The notes beneath the pieces were generated by a model. That model was not told where the DNA came from. It made no database searches and was given only the letters and a program-made list of their open reading frames with translations. The translations under genes were made by a program, and so were the position numbers. Shown here in pieces: positions 41,281 through 49,827 of a stretch of 64,000 nucleotides of DNA. The DNA is from Cedecea neteri (GTDB taxonomy: Bacteria > Pseudomonadota > Gammaproteobacteria > Enterobacterales > Enterobacteriaceae), in the NCBI RefSeq assembly GCF_000758325.1, contig NZ_CP009459.1:3348001-3412000 (forward strand). Direction: 5' to 3'. Each line of letters opens with the position of its first letter. The first letter of the stretch is position 1.

Positions 41281-41390
41281 AAAACCATCCTGAAAATGTG
41301 AACAGGTCGAGATGACGAGCAAATTGTGGCGCTGCGCAGGGCAGAATGCGATAGCATGAAAGGCATATCACTTATGACTGAGAATCAACA

Positions 41391-42299
41391 ATGAGAGCCT
41401 TAAGTTCGCAGTTGCTCGAAGGCGTGGACGTGATGGCGGCGGTGGTGGACACCCTGAGCTTTGGCGCAGCTGCCGAAATGCTCGATATGTCGCAGTCGGG
41501 CGTCAGCCGGGCGATTGCACGCCTGGAAAAGCGGCTTGGCATCCGTGTTTTTGACCGAACCACGCGTTCAGTACGGCTGACCGATGAGGGGCGGGAGTTC
41601 TACGAGCAGGTTATGCCCCTGATTGGCGCCCTGGCCGAAGTCACCGGCGGTGCGGCAGGGGACGGCCAAACCCTGCGGGGCAAGCTGCGGGTGAACGTTG
41701 ACCCGCTGTTTGCCAGCCAGGTTTTAGGGCCACGCCTCGGCACGTTTATGGACAAACACCCGGAGCTTGAGATCGAGCTACGCAGCCGGGATGAACTGGG
41801 CGATCTTATTTCTGACGGCTTCGACCTGGCGCTGCGTTTTGGCCACCCTCAGTCCTCGTCGATGATAGCCAGAAAGCTGTTCGACACCCGCGTTTTTGAT
41901 ATGGCCTCTCCCGAGTATTTACGCCGCTTTGGTTATCCTCAAACGCCCCAGGAGCTGGAGCAGCCGCCACACCGCTGCATATTGTTCCGGGAGCCGCTGA
42001 CGGGAAAACCGTTTGCCTGGGAGTTTCACCAGGGGAAAAAAAAGGTGATGATCCAGCCCAGGGGAATGTTGACGGTCAACGATGCGGAAACGGCGTTCAG
42101 TACCTGTCTTGCGGGCCTTGGCGTAGCTCAGATCTTTGAACTGGGCAGCGAGGAATATGTTGCTTCCGGGCGGCTGGTGCCGCTGTTTCCCGAATGGTCA
42201 GATCACCGTTTCCCGCTCTATGCGTACTATCCATCCCGGCATCATGTGCCAGCGAAAACTAGGGCGTTACTGGATTTTGTTAGCGGGCTGGTAGGGTAA
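41391..42299 (+). CDS. LysR-family transcriptional regulator
   Basis: A 302-residue regulator. The N-terminal winged helix-turn-helix is clear (SFGAAAEMLDMSQSGVSRAIARLE, about residues 23-46; VFDRTTRSVRLTDEG). A two-lobed effector domain from about residue 90 follows. It is divergent from the DHA1 efflux gene, which is its likely target. A GNAT gene follows after about 50 bp. Confidence 0.9.
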   Translation: MRALSSQLLEGVDVMAAVVDTLSFGAAAEMLDMSQSGVSRAIARLEKRLGIRVFDRTTRSVRLTDEGREFYEQVMPLIGALAEVTGGAAGDGQTLRGKLRVNVDPLFASQVLGPRLGTFMDKHPELEIELRSRDELGDLISDGFDLALRFGHPQSSSMIARKLFDTRVFDMASPEYLRRFGYPQTPQELEQPPHRCILFREPLTGKPFAWEFHQGKKKVMIQPRGMLTVNDAETAFSTCLAGLGVAQIFELGSEEYVASGRLVPLFPEWSDHRFPLYAYYPSRHHVPAKTRALLDFVSGLVG

Positions 42300-42350
42300 C
42301 GTTCTCAGGCAAAACCGAAATAGATATTTCGTCGGAAAGGAAAAGTGCAT

Positions 42351-42899
42351 ATGCAAATACCAGAACTCTATACAGAACGCTTGCTGTTAAAGCCATTAGC
42401 CGCCGAAGATGCCTCACAGATTCAGGTGCTTTATCCACGTTGGGAGATCGTTCGCTATATGGTCTCCTCAGTACCATGGCCCTATCCGGATAACGGGGCT
42501 GAAAATTACGTCAATAACGTTGCCCTGCCTGATATGGAAAAAGGGATTGCCTGGTTCTGGACTATCAGACACCGTCAGACCCCTGACAAACTCATGGGTT
42601 TAATCTGCCTTTATGACGTTGAGGATAATAACCGTGGATTTTGGTTAGCACCGGAATATCAGGGGCAGGGTTTTATGCGTGAGGCCAGTAATGTCGCGAC
42701 GGATTACTGGTTTAATACGTTAAATAAGGCAGTATTGCGTGCGCCGAAAGCGGCTCTCAATAGCCGTTCCAGACGTATTTCAGACAGTAGCGGCATGCGG
42801 CTTATCAGGACTGAAAAGAAAGAGTATGTCAGCGGCCTGCTGGATTCCGAACTCTGGGAAATCACGCGCGACGAATGGAACGCTCGTCAGGTTGATTAA
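42351..42899 (+). CDS. GNAT-family N-acetyltransferase
   Basis: A 182-residue RimJ/RimL-type acetyltransferase (LYTERLLLKPLAAEDASQI at the N-terminus; NRGFWLAPEYQGQGFMREAS with the CoA loop). The C-terminal part, LRAPKAALNSRSRRISDSSGMRLI, aligns with the usual N-x-x-S-x-R-x-x-E-K-x-G region but appears less conserved. The ATG at 42351 is preferred to an upstream GTG by AAGGA spacing. Immediately downstream lies the remnant of a second acetyltransferase. Confidence 0.8.
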   Translation: MQIPELYTERLLLKPLAAEDASQIQVLYPRWEIVRYMVSSVPWPYPDNGAENYVNNVALPDMEKGIAWFWTIRHRQTPDKLMGLICLYDVEDNNRGFWLAPEYQGQGFMREASNVATDYWFNTLNKAVLRAPKAALNSRSRRISDSSGMRLIRTEKKEYVSGLLDSELWEITRDEWNARQVD

Positions 42900-43009
42900 T
42901 GTTAGTTATGGAATATCTGCTTTCCGCTCATAGCGGATTTAGCCCAACAAGGCTGTCCGCTTTGTGCCAGAAGCGGAAGTTGAAGAACCATCTTTGCGAG
43001 CAAAATATA

Positions 43010-43353
43010 ACAATACTTTGATGGCGCAGCGGGTATCACTACCTTAGAACATGATATGTAAGAGGGATTGATTCGCCATCGATCAGCAGTATCGCTCGCT
43101 TGGCTACGGCTGCGGGGCTCTAAGGCAGCTCAAGGCTGATCTGACGCTTTGTATCGAGCCACTGAATAACGATGCGGGGAACATTCAGCAGCGAATAAAA
43201 CGGAAAGTGTTTGAACTGCGAAACGGCTTTCACGAAACGGGCCAGCAACAGTATATTCATGACAATTTGTATGAAGTGCTGTGCAGCCACGAAACCTACA
43301 GTCGCCGGACGTTTCTGGCATTAATGCAAACTATCGAAGCGTCTGACGAGTAA
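43010..43353 (+). pseudogene. Degraded GNAT acetyltransferase remnant
   Basis: From 43072 to the stop at 43353 one frame encodes a typical GNAT C-terminal half: AIDQQYRSLGYGCGALRQLK (acetyl-CoA loop), LTLCIEPLNNDAGNIQQRIK, then VFELRNGFHETGQ. It has no start codon. Just upstream, in a shifted frame, GITTLEH (about 43030-43050) supplies the strand that normally precedes AID, and the junction at 43050-43071 contains in-frame stops that look like a small insertion. The N-terminal half is not recognisable in 42900-43010, which holds only a short inverted repeat (TCCGCT/AGCGGA at 42923-42937). Read as a decayed gene. Confidence 0.6.
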
Positions 43354-43361
43354 TCTCCCTA

Positions 43362-43622
43362 TTAGCGCTCAACAATCCACAAGAACGGCACAACCGGCAG
43401 GGCAAAGATCGCCGCAAAAATGGCCAGCTCCTCGCCCCAGCCGTAGCCTGCTTTAATCACCCCGATCAGCATATTTGCCGCAGCAATCAGGCACCACAGC
43501 ACAGCAAAGCCTCGGGCGATCACGGCCTGGGCTGGTGGATAGTCCGGGGCAAACAGCCGGATAAGCAGGTAACAGCTGCTGGCAAGCAAAAAGCCGCTCA
43601 GCAGAAATAACAACGTGCGCAT
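43362..43622 (-). CDS. Small inner-membrane protein, unknown function
   Basis: An 86-residue hydrophobic protein with three likely membrane segments (about 3-23, 37-57 and 66-83) and short polar loops (FAPDYPPAQA, KAGYGWGEE). A CCAGGAG-like ribosome site is not clear, but ACTCCAGGAAAT near the start on the + strand reads as TTTCCTGGAGTA upstream on the gene strand, giving GGAG at good spacing. I do not recognise a named family. It lies downstream of two short-chain dehydrogenases on the same strand. Confidence 0.65.
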   Translation of the reverse strand: MRTLLFLLSGFLLASSCYLLIRLFAPDYPPAQAVIARGFAVLWCLIAAANMLIGVIKAGYGWGEELAIFAAIFALPVVPFLWIVER

Positions 43623-43640
43623 AAAATACTCCAGGAAATG

Positions 43641-43675
43641 GCCTGCGGATTAACTTTGCGAGATAAGCCGCAGGC
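43641..43675 (-). terminator. Possible terminator after the dehydrogenase pair
   Basis: GCCTGCGG (43641-43648) and CCGCAGGC (43668-43675) form a perfect 8-bp inverted repeat with a 19-base spacer, just past the stop of the first short-chain dehydrogenase. The long loop and lack of a T-run make its role uncertain. Confidence 0.35.
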
Positions 43676-43682
43676 TGGGGAT

Positions 43683-44579
43683 TTACTGTCGGGGAGTTAA
43701 CAGATCGCCTAAACCAATGCGCTGCAAAAACTCTTTGCGGATGCGGTCAGCTACGGCGTTGACCACTTCGGCACCGTCGTCAGAGGGATCAACGTGCACG
43801 CGGAACGGACGTTTGCCATACGGCGCATTCACAATATCCACCATCGCTGCCGCGACATCGGCAACATCGGCATCCTCTGGCTCACAGGCCGCCAGACCTT
43901 TCAGCGCTTCATCTTCCAGCCCGGCCGTCGGGCCAGTTTGGGTCCAGGCCAGCTCACGTTCTCTGTCCGCAGGCTTGCCGGAATGCAGAAAGTGATTGGT
44001 ACCTTTGGTAAAAGCGCCCGGTACCAGAATCGAGCTTTCAATCCCCCAGCGGCTAAGTTCGGCGGCATAGCTGACGGCCACGGCGTCCATCGCGGCTTTG
44101 GCGGCAAAATAGGGTGCCAGATAAGGCGGGGTACCGCCTCGCGTACTGCTGCTGCCAACCCACAACACCAGGCCTTTTCTTTGCTCGCGCAGATAAGGCA
44201 GCGCCGCCCGGTTAACCCGCTGCGTCCCCAGCACGTTAATATCGAAAAGCTGGCTGAACTGTTCCGGCAGAAATGCTTCGGCGGGGCCGTAGGACATGTG
44301 TCCGGCATTGTGCACCACGACGTCCAGCCTCCCTTGTTCCGCGATAATTTGTGCAACTGCCTCCTTCGCCGAAGTCTCGGATTGCACGTCCAGCTCGATA
44401 GCCCGAAGATCAACGCTGTGATGCCACGCGTAATCCTTCAGGCTGTCAACCTGAGGCGCATTGCGGCCCGTGATGTCCCGCATACTGGCGTAAACGGTGT
44501 GCCCGGCATGGGCGAGGGCGCGTGCGGATAAAGCACCAAAGCCGCTGGATGCGCCGGTTATCAGAATAACTTGTTGCAT
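43683..44579 (-). CDS. Short-chain dehydrogenase/reductase 1
   Basis: A 298-residue SDR with the nucleotide motif TGASSGFG (residues 8-15), NAG near 90 (VHNAGHMSYG), and the YxxxK pair in APYFAAKAAMD, where tyrosine and lysine are kept. The C-terminal extension is longer than in the minimal fold. The start at 44579 has AGGAGAA six bases upstream. It lies 25 bp downstream of SDR 2, so the two are one operon. The substrate is unknown. Confidence 0.85.
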   Translation of the reverse strand: MQQVILITGASSGFGALSARALAHAGHTVYASMRDITGRNAPQVDSLKDYAWHHSVDLRAIELDVQSETSAKEAVAQIIAEQGRLDVVVHNAGHMSYGPAEAFLPEQFSQLFDINVLGTQRVNRAALPYLREQRKGLVLWVGSSSTRGGTPPYLAPYFAAKAAMDAVAVSYAAELSRWGIESSILVPGAFTKGTNHFLHSGKPADRERELAWTQTGPTAGLEDEALKGLAACEPEDADVADVAAAMVDIVNAPYGKRPFRVHVDPSDDGAEVVNAVADRIRKEFLQRIGLGDLLTPRQ

Positions 44580-44604
44580 AATTTTCTCCTGTTCGTCGCC
44601 GATC

Positions 44605-45342
44605 TTATGCAAAGCCGCCGTTTACGCGGATCACCTGAGAGTTCACCCAGCTACCGTCCGGACCCGCCAGCGTGGCCACAATGCTGGCGATTTCGTCTGG
44701 TTTGCCGATGCGCCCGAGCGGCGCGAGGTTGGCGATGGTTTGAATTTGCTCTTCGGTTTTACCGTTCAGGAACAGGTCAGTGCCGGTTGGCCCAGGTGCA
44801 ACGGCGTTAACGGTGATATTGCGGCCACGCAGTTCGTTGGCGAGGACGTGCACCAGGCCTTCAACCCCGGCTTTGGAGGCGATATAAGGGCCGTAGGCCG
44901 GGAATGATTTGGCAATAACGCTGGTTGAAAGGGCGATAATGCGGCCACCTTCCTGCAGCGACTCAGCGGCATTTGCCAGCACCATAAATGCCCCGCGAAG
45001 GTTTGTATTGATGATTTTGTCGAATTCCGCGAGGCCTGCCGGAGTGATTTTCACCATCGGCATAACGCCTGCGCTGTGTACCACCACGTCCAGCTGGTTG
45101 TGGATGGCTTTCGCTTCGGCAAACAGACGGGTGACGTCGCTTTCAGAGGAGACATCCGCCTGAATCGCCACGGCGTTCCCACCGCTGTTTTTAATCACCT
45201 GGACCGTTTCATCGGCGCTGGCTTTATTCCCGGCATAGTTGACGACGACGGTGAAGCCGTCGCGGGCCAGTCTTTCAGCAATAGCCCGGCCAATCCCACG
45301 GGAAGCGCCGGTCACCAGGGCAGTTTTCTTTGCAGTTGTCAT
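44605..45342 (-). CDS. Short-chain dehydrogenase/reductase 2
   Basis: A 245-residue classical SDR with TGASRGIGRAIAERL (residues 12-26), HSAG near 90 in place of the usual NNAG, and YIASKAGVEGL with the catalytic Tyr and Lys. GGAG stands six bases before the ATG at 45342; the frame upstream is unsupported. First gene of the SDR pair, divergent from a LysR gene across about 120 bp, so LysR control is likely. Confidence 0.87.
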   Translation of the reverse strand: MTTAKKTALVTGASRGIGRAIAERLARDGFTVVVNYAGNKASADETVQVIKNSGGNAVAIQADVSSESDVTRLFAEAKAIHNQLDVVVHSAGVMPMVKITPAGLAEFDKIINTNLRGAFMVLANAAESLQEGGRIIALSTSVIAKSFPAYGPYIASKAGVEGLVHVLANELRGRNITVNAVAPGPTGTDLFLNGKTEEQIQTIANLAPLGRIGKPDEIASIVATLAGPDGSWVNSQVIRVNGGFA

Positions 45343-45425
45343 GCTGTTCTCCAGATGCTGTGAATGGATCGCCCCGAGTGGGCGTGGGTGCATTGTTAAT
45401 GTTTTTGTATTCGGGATAAACGATG

Positions 45426-45438
45426 CTAATTTGATTAG
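45426..45438. promoter_or_regulatory. Candidate LysR operator
   Basis: CTAAT-TTG-ATTAG is a short perfect inverted repeat in the divergent promoter, 26-38 bp before the LysR start. It is compatible with the T-N11-A style LysR site but is short and AT-rich. Confidence 0.35.
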
Positions 45439-45463
45439 ATAATTCCGTTATGGTTAATAATAG

Positions 45464-46378
45464 ATGGACAAATTCGACACGCTGCAGCTGTTCACCCGCA
45501 TTGTTGAGCTGGGCAGTTTCAGCCAGGCCGCCGATCAGCTCGGCATCCCGAGAGCCACGGCAAGCAATGCCATTAAAGAGCTGGAGAGCCAGCTGGGCTG
45601 TCGCTTGCTGGAGCGCACCACCCGGCATGTGCGAGTCTCCCAGGATGGCAAAGCGTATTACCAGCGCTGTGTATACATTCTTGCGGAGTTGAATGATGCC
45701 GAAGCCGCGCTGCGTCCTGTTGTGGCGCGACCTCGAGGCATTTTGCGAATCGATCTGCAGGGGACGCATGCATCACACATCGTCCTGCCTCAACTGGATG
45801 AATTTCACCGCCGCTATCCCGATATTGAACTGATTATCAGCAGCGGCGACAGGCTGGTTGATTTGGTGCGCGAAGGGATAGATTGCGTGGTGCGTGCCGG
45901 TAAATTACAGGACTCTTCGCTGGTTGCCCGTCACCTCGCGGACTTGCCTCAAACGGTGTGCGCCAGCCCGGATTATCTGGCGGCATTTGGCGTGCCCATG
46001 CACCCGGACGATCTCGAGCATCATCAGTGCGTTAACTTTTTCTCGACAACGGGCGGCGTGAATTACCCCCTTGAGTTCATTATTGATAACGAGCGCCGGG
46101 CTTTCTCGCCTAAAGGCTGGGTGACGGTCAACGAAGCGGAAAACTATGTCATCTGCGCGCTGCGTGGCTGCGGCCTGGTTCAGCTCCCGCGCTATCACGT
46201 CGAACAGGCGCTGAGCGAAGGTCGGCTGGTAGAAGTGATGGTGGGCTGGCAAAGCCCGACCATCGCTGTTTCTGCGGTGTACACCCAAAACAGACAGCTT
46301 TCACCGCGCGTGCGGGTGTTTATCGACTGGCTGAAGGAGATTTACAGCGCGCGGTTTCCTGCCGAAGGGATGGCTTAA
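45464..46378 (+). CDS. LysR-family transcriptional regulator
   Basis: A 304-residue regulator of the CrgA/DmlR-like LysR branch. The helix-turn-helix is in SFSQAADQLGIPRATASNAI (about residues 18-37) and LLERTTRHVRVSQDG follows. The effector domain starts near residue 88 (RGILRIDLQG). It is divergent from the two short-chain dehydrogenases, its probable targets. Confidence 0.9.
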   Translation: MDKFDTLQLFTRIVELGSFSQAADQLGIPRATASNAIKELESQLGCRLLERTTRHVRVSQDGKAYYQRCVYILAELNDAEAALRPVVARPRGILRIDLQGTHASHIVLPQLDEFHRRYPDIELIISSGDRLVDLVREGIDCVVRAGKLQDSSLVARHLADLPQTVCASPDYLAAFGVPMHPDDLEHHQCVNFFSTTGGVNYPLEFIIDNERRAFSPKGWVTVNEAENYVICALRGCGLVQLPRYHVEQALSEGRLVEVMVGWQSPTIAVSAVYTQNRQLSPRVRVFIDWLKEIYSARFPAEGMA

Positions 46379-46474
46379 ACACCTGCTAAACCTCGCCGCG
46401 ATTTGACTGGTTTTTAAAAGGCTTCGGCATCCATACTGGCTTCCTCTAAAGTGCTTTTGAGACAGGATGCCCGG

Positions 46475-47227
46475 ATGAACATATTCCGCTTAGCGCTCTG
46501 CGCTTTTATATTATCCCCATTCGCTACGCATGCAGCCAACACCGGCCCCTTAAACATCGCCATATACCGGGGAGCCGCGGGCTGCGAAGGCTGTTCTGAA
46601 ATGGTGGCAAAATCCCTGCAGAATAGCGGGAAAAATATCGCCATTTCCTACATCGGTGAAAATGAAAAGCTCAAGCTCACCGGGCAAAATCTGAGTCAAT
46701 TTGATCTCTACGTGCAACCCGGCGGCGGGCAGGATATTCCGGCCGCGTATGATGCCATTGGCGATGACGGCGCGCGGGCTATCAGAGAGTTTGTGAGACA
46801 CGGGAAAGGTTATCTTGGTCTGTGCATGGGGGCTTATCTGGCGGACAAAGACTGGATAGGGCTTATCGACACGCCCCTTGAGTCTGAGGTTGGGCGGTCT
46901 GGGTCCGGCGTCTCTGATGAAGGTGACTACACGCTGAATATCCGCTGGGGGAATAAAAAAGAGCCTTTTTATTATCAGGACGGCCCTTATTTTACTCCCG
47001 GATCGAAAAACAGCGGCTTTACGCCCGTGGCCTGGTACAGCAATGGCGATGTGGCAATAGCGACCTTCCGCTACGGTAAAGGAAATGTGGTGCTGACCGG
47101 GCCACACCCGGAGGCGGATGGCAGCTGGTTTGACAACAGCGTCGCCGGGCATACTTCGCCTCAGAGTAAAATGGCCCGGCTGCTTAGCTATTTCGACACG
47201 GGGTCGAACGGCACTCCAAGCGACTGA
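46475..47227 (+). CDS. Exported class I glutamine-amidotransferase-like (BPL_N) protein
   Basis: A 250-residue protein with a signal peptide (residues 1-21, cleavage at THA-AN) and one domain like the N-terminal region of some biotin-protein ligases: IAIYRGAAGCEGCSEM, YVQPGGGQDI, and the nucleophile elbow GYLGLCMGAYLA with a cysteine. The glutamine-amidotransferase fold normally works in the cytoplasm, so an exported version is unusual. The start was chosen at the signal peptide, with AGGA upstream. Its 3' end overlaps the convergent lipoprotein hydrolase gene by 40 bp. The function is unknown. Confidence 0.75.
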   Translation: MNIFRLALCAFILSPFATHAANTGPLNIAIYRGAAGCEGCSEMVAKSLQNSGKNIAISYIGENEKLKLTGQNLSQFDLYVQPGGGQDIPAAYDAIGDDGARAIREFVRHGKGYLGLCMGAYLADKDWIGLIDTPLESEVGRSGSGVSDEGDYTLNIRWGNKKEPFYYQDGPYFTPGSKNSGFTPVAWYSNGDVAIATFRYGKGNVVLTGPHPEADGSWFDNSVAGHTSPQSKMARLLSYFDTGSNGTPSD

Positions 47228-48132
47228 ACAAAGGTTTTAACTTGTGGGTACCAAAGCCTGACGCCTGCTTTGCTGTCGGCAAAGTCATGGGAGTTTTGGC
47301 CGAAGGTGCCAATATCAACCATTCGGGCGCGGCTTGCTGCCCCGGTGGCCTGGTGGGTGTAGGCGCTGAACATTTGCTGCGGCATCGGCTGCGGCCAGAG
47401 CTGATCGTTATCACCGTAGAACCAAAGCGAGGGATAGCGCGCCTGTTTGCCTATCGCGCCATAGGTGCGTACCAGATTTTGCTGCCAGCCTTCACATTTT
47501 GGCTGGCGCAGACCACCCGAGAAATTGATCACGCCCAGCACGCCCGGAAGCTGACGAGTACTAAGCGCCATTGTCACCAGCCCGCCGTCCGACTGCCCGG
47601 CAATCACTATGCGCGAACGGTCTACGTAGGGCAGTTTGACCAGTTCATTGAGGGCGGCAGCCACACCATCTGCTTCATCAAGCGCGTGGCGGCGCACATC
47701 GCAGCCGTCTTTCGGATACTCGCCTCCAGAGGCCGCAAAGCCTTCCCGCATCGGGACCGCGACCACAAACCCCCGGTGAACAAATACCGAAGCGATTTGA
47801 AGATGGCGGGAACGTGGCTGCGTGCGCGCATTGCCCGGATTTTTACCGTGGTTCATTAACAAAAGGGGAAAAGGGCCATTGCCTGGAGGCTTATACAGGG
47901 TGGTTTCCAGCTCAACGGTTCGGCCCGCTATCTGCACGGGCAACATCACAATCTGTTCGTTGAGCTGCCTTTCCAGCCTCAGGGATGAGGAAGCGTTGTT
48001 ACTGGGGGAGCTACAGCCGCTGGCGCTGAGAAGAAGCGCCGCAACCGGCAGCCTGGTGAGCATGCGAAGGAAAGAACCGGAGCGCTGTGGCTCCTGACAT
48101 AGAGGCGAAATCCGCCACTTCAAAGAACCCAT
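47188..48132 (-). CDS. Probable lipoprotein alpha/beta hydrolase (dienelactone-hydrolase-like)
   Basis: A 314-residue (or 291-residue) hydrolase. A hydrophobic segment ending SASGCSS looks like a lipoprotein signal, though the lipobox is imperfect. The catalytic serine is in IVIAGQSDGGLV, the aspartate probably in FYGDNDQLWPQP, and the histidine in GQNSHDF. Two starts are possible: 48132, with AGGG upstream but an unusually long N-region, or the ATG at 48063, which gives a normal signal peptide. It may be the last gene of the RidA/ammonia-lyase operon (32 bp after the regulator) or independent. The substrate is unknown. Confidence 0.75.
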   Translation of the reverse strand: MGSLKWRISPLCQEPQRSGSFLRMLTRLPVAALLLSASGCSSPSNNASSSLRLERQLNEQIVMLPVQIAGRTVELETTLYKPPGNGPFPLLLMNHGKNPGNARTQPRSRHLQIASVFVHRGFVVAVPMREGFAASGGEYPKDGCDVRRHALDEADGVAAALNELVKLPYVDRSRIVIAGQSDGGLVTMALSTRQLPGVLGVINFSGGLRQPKCEGWQQNLVRTYGAIGKQARYPSLWFYGDNDQLWPQPMPQQMFSAYTHQATGAASRARMVDIGTFGQNSHDFADSKAGVRLWYPQVKTFVQSLGVPFDPVSK

Positions 48133-48164
48133 TTATCTGCCCTGGCAAAGTTACTGCGGTTGAA

Positions 48165-48812
48165 TTATGCCGTGTCGTCTACGGACGGCTGTTGTTTTGC
48201 ATACAAATAAACCGATGCCCGGGAAACGCCCAGATGCTGCGCCACGGTTTCCATCGACTTACGGATATCCAGTAATCCTTCTTTTTTTAGCGTCTGCAAC
48301 AGCTCAATTCTTTCTGAAGTTTTCAGCGCGCGCGGCGTCGTGCTTATGCCAGCCGCATAGCGATCGATTCTCAGCCGGATGGCTTCGGAGCCTGCGGGTT
48401 CAATATGTTCTTCCACCGGGCCAGGGCTGGTGTCGGTGAAGCGGGCGAGTGCACTTTGCATCCCTCTGAACAAGGTCATATCCAGGTTAAGGCAAAGGGC
48501 GGCAACATAGTTCCCGGCGTCATCTTTCAGCCCGATAGAGGTACTTTTTACCGGGCGTCCGTCGGCAAACTGGTTAGCATAATTGGCGATCACCGCCGGG
48601 AAATCAGGGGAGGCGATGCGCGCCAGCCCCATTTCAGTAGCACCCTGACCAACCTCGCGGCCGGACAGGTTGTTGTGGATGGAGAGAATAGAGTGCTCGG
48701 GCTGCGTCAGGTCGTGCACCACCACCTCACAAAAAGGGGCGAAGGTTTCACTCAACCCCTGGGCGATGGTTTCGAGCTGGTCGAGCAGGGCACTGTTTTC
48801 TGATTTTGACAC
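48165..48812 (-). CDS. PAS-like (YheO-type) and HTH transcriptional regulator
   Basis: A 215-residue regulator. The N-terminal YheO/DauR-type PAS-like domain (about 10-120; FCEVVVHDLTQPEHSILSIHNN, STSIGLKDDAGNYVAALC) senses a ligand in relatives. A C-terminal helix-turn-helix (about 165-207) includes RKSMETVAQHLGVSRASVYLY. It lies 17 bp downstream of the ammonia-lyase gene in the same operon, so it probably responds to the same amino-acid substrate. Confidence 0.85.
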   Translation of the reverse strand: MSKSENSALLDQLETIAQGLSETFAPFCEVVVHDLTQPEHSILSIHNNLSGREVGQGATEMGLARIASPDFPAVIANYANQFADGRPVKSTSIGLKDDAGNYVAALCLNLDMTLFRGMQSALARFTDTSPGPVEEHIEPAGSEAIRLRIDRYAAGISTTPRALKTSERIELLQTLKKEGLLDIRKSMETVAQHLGVSRASVYLYAKQQPSVDDTA

Positions 48813-48829
48813 TCTATTTCTCCTGTTAA

Positions 48830-49804
48830 TTAACGCGGGCCGGCGAGGTACTCAGCGTAGCGGCTGATATCGACGTTGCCGCCGCTGATGATAATCCCGA
48901 TTCGCTTCCCGCGCAGGCTCTCTTTCATTCCGTGCGCCGCAGCAAAACCAAGGCAGCCCGTCGGCTCGACCACCATTTTCATCCGCTCGGCGAAAAACTT
49001 CATTGAGTCGATCAGCTCTTCATCAGTGGCGGTGAAAATGTCGTCCACGTTCTGGCAAATCATCTGGAAGGTGTAGTCCCCCAGGAAGGTGGTTTGCGCA
49101 CCGTCGGCGATGGTTTTTGGCGTATCGATACGTACAATTTGCCGATGCCGGAGCGACTGCTGGGCATCGTTCCCGGCTTCCGGCTCCACGCCGTAGACTT
49201 TACAGTTGGGGGAGAGGTGACGCGCCGCCAGCGAACAGCCGGAAATCAGGCCGCCGCCGCCCAGGCAGACAAACAGCGCGTCCAGCTCGCCAACCTCGTC
49301 GAACAGCTCTTTCGCTGCCGTGCCCTGGCCGGCAATGACGTGTGGATGGTCGTAAGGCGGGATCAGCGTCAGGCCATATTTTTCCGCCAGATCTTTGCCA
49401 ATCTGCTGGCGGTCTTCGGTGTAGCGGTTATAGAGAATGACTTTGCCGCCGTATTCACGCGTGGCGGCAATTTTGGCTGCCGGGGCATCTTCCGGCATCA
49501 CGATGGTGGCCGGGATCCCCAGCAGCCTTGCGGCGAGCGCAATCGCCTGGGCGTGGTTCCCTGAGGAGAAGGCCACCACGCCAGCTTCTTTCTGCTCCGG
49601 CGTGAACTGAGCGAGGGCGTTCATGGCCCCACGGAACTTAAACGCACCCATCCGCTGATAGTTTTCACATTTGAAAAAGACTTCGGCGCCAAACTCTTCA
49701 TTCACGGTTCGGGATGTCATGACCGGGGTGCGGTTGGCATGGCCCTCAATGCGTTTTGCTGCTGCGACCACATCTTCATAAACGGGGAGAACTAATTCAC
49801 TCAT
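48830..49804 (-). CDS. PLP-dependent ammonia-lyase (threo-3-hydroxyaspartate or threonine/serine type)
   Basis: A 324-residue fold-type II PLP enzyme. The PLP lysine is Lys56 in MGAFKFRGA; SSGNHAQA binds the substrate carboxylate, and CLGGGGLISG binds the cofactor phosphate. It resembles threo-3-hydroxy-L-aspartate ammonia-lyases and serine racemase-like dehydratases more than biosynthetic IlvA: there is no C-terminal regulatory domain, as in TdcB. The reaction would release ammonia through an enamine/imine intermediate. It lies between ridA and the PAS/HTH regulator in one operon. Confidence 0.85.
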   Translation of the reverse strand: MSELVLPVYEDVVAAAKRIEGHANRTPVMTSRTVNEEFGAEVFFKCENYQRMGAFKFRGAMNALAQFTPEQKEAGVVAFSSGNHAQAIALAARLLGIPATIVMPEDAPAAKIAATREYGGKVILYNRYTEDRQQIGKDLAEKYGLTLIPPYDHPHVIAGQGTAAKELFDEVGELDALFVCLGGGGLISGCSLAARHLSPNCKVYGVEPEAGNDAQQSLRHRQIVRIDTPKTIADGAQTTFLGDYTFQMICQNVDDIFTATDEELIDSMKFFAERMKMVVEPTGCLGFAAAHGMKESLRGKRIGIIISGGNVDISRYAEYLAGPR

Positions 49805-49827
49805 TTTGCCACCTTTAAACGGTTGTC

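Noticed and set aside
43130-43321. Minus-strand 63-codon frame
   Set aside because: It is the shadow of the GNAT remnant on the + strand, which has clear family motifs.
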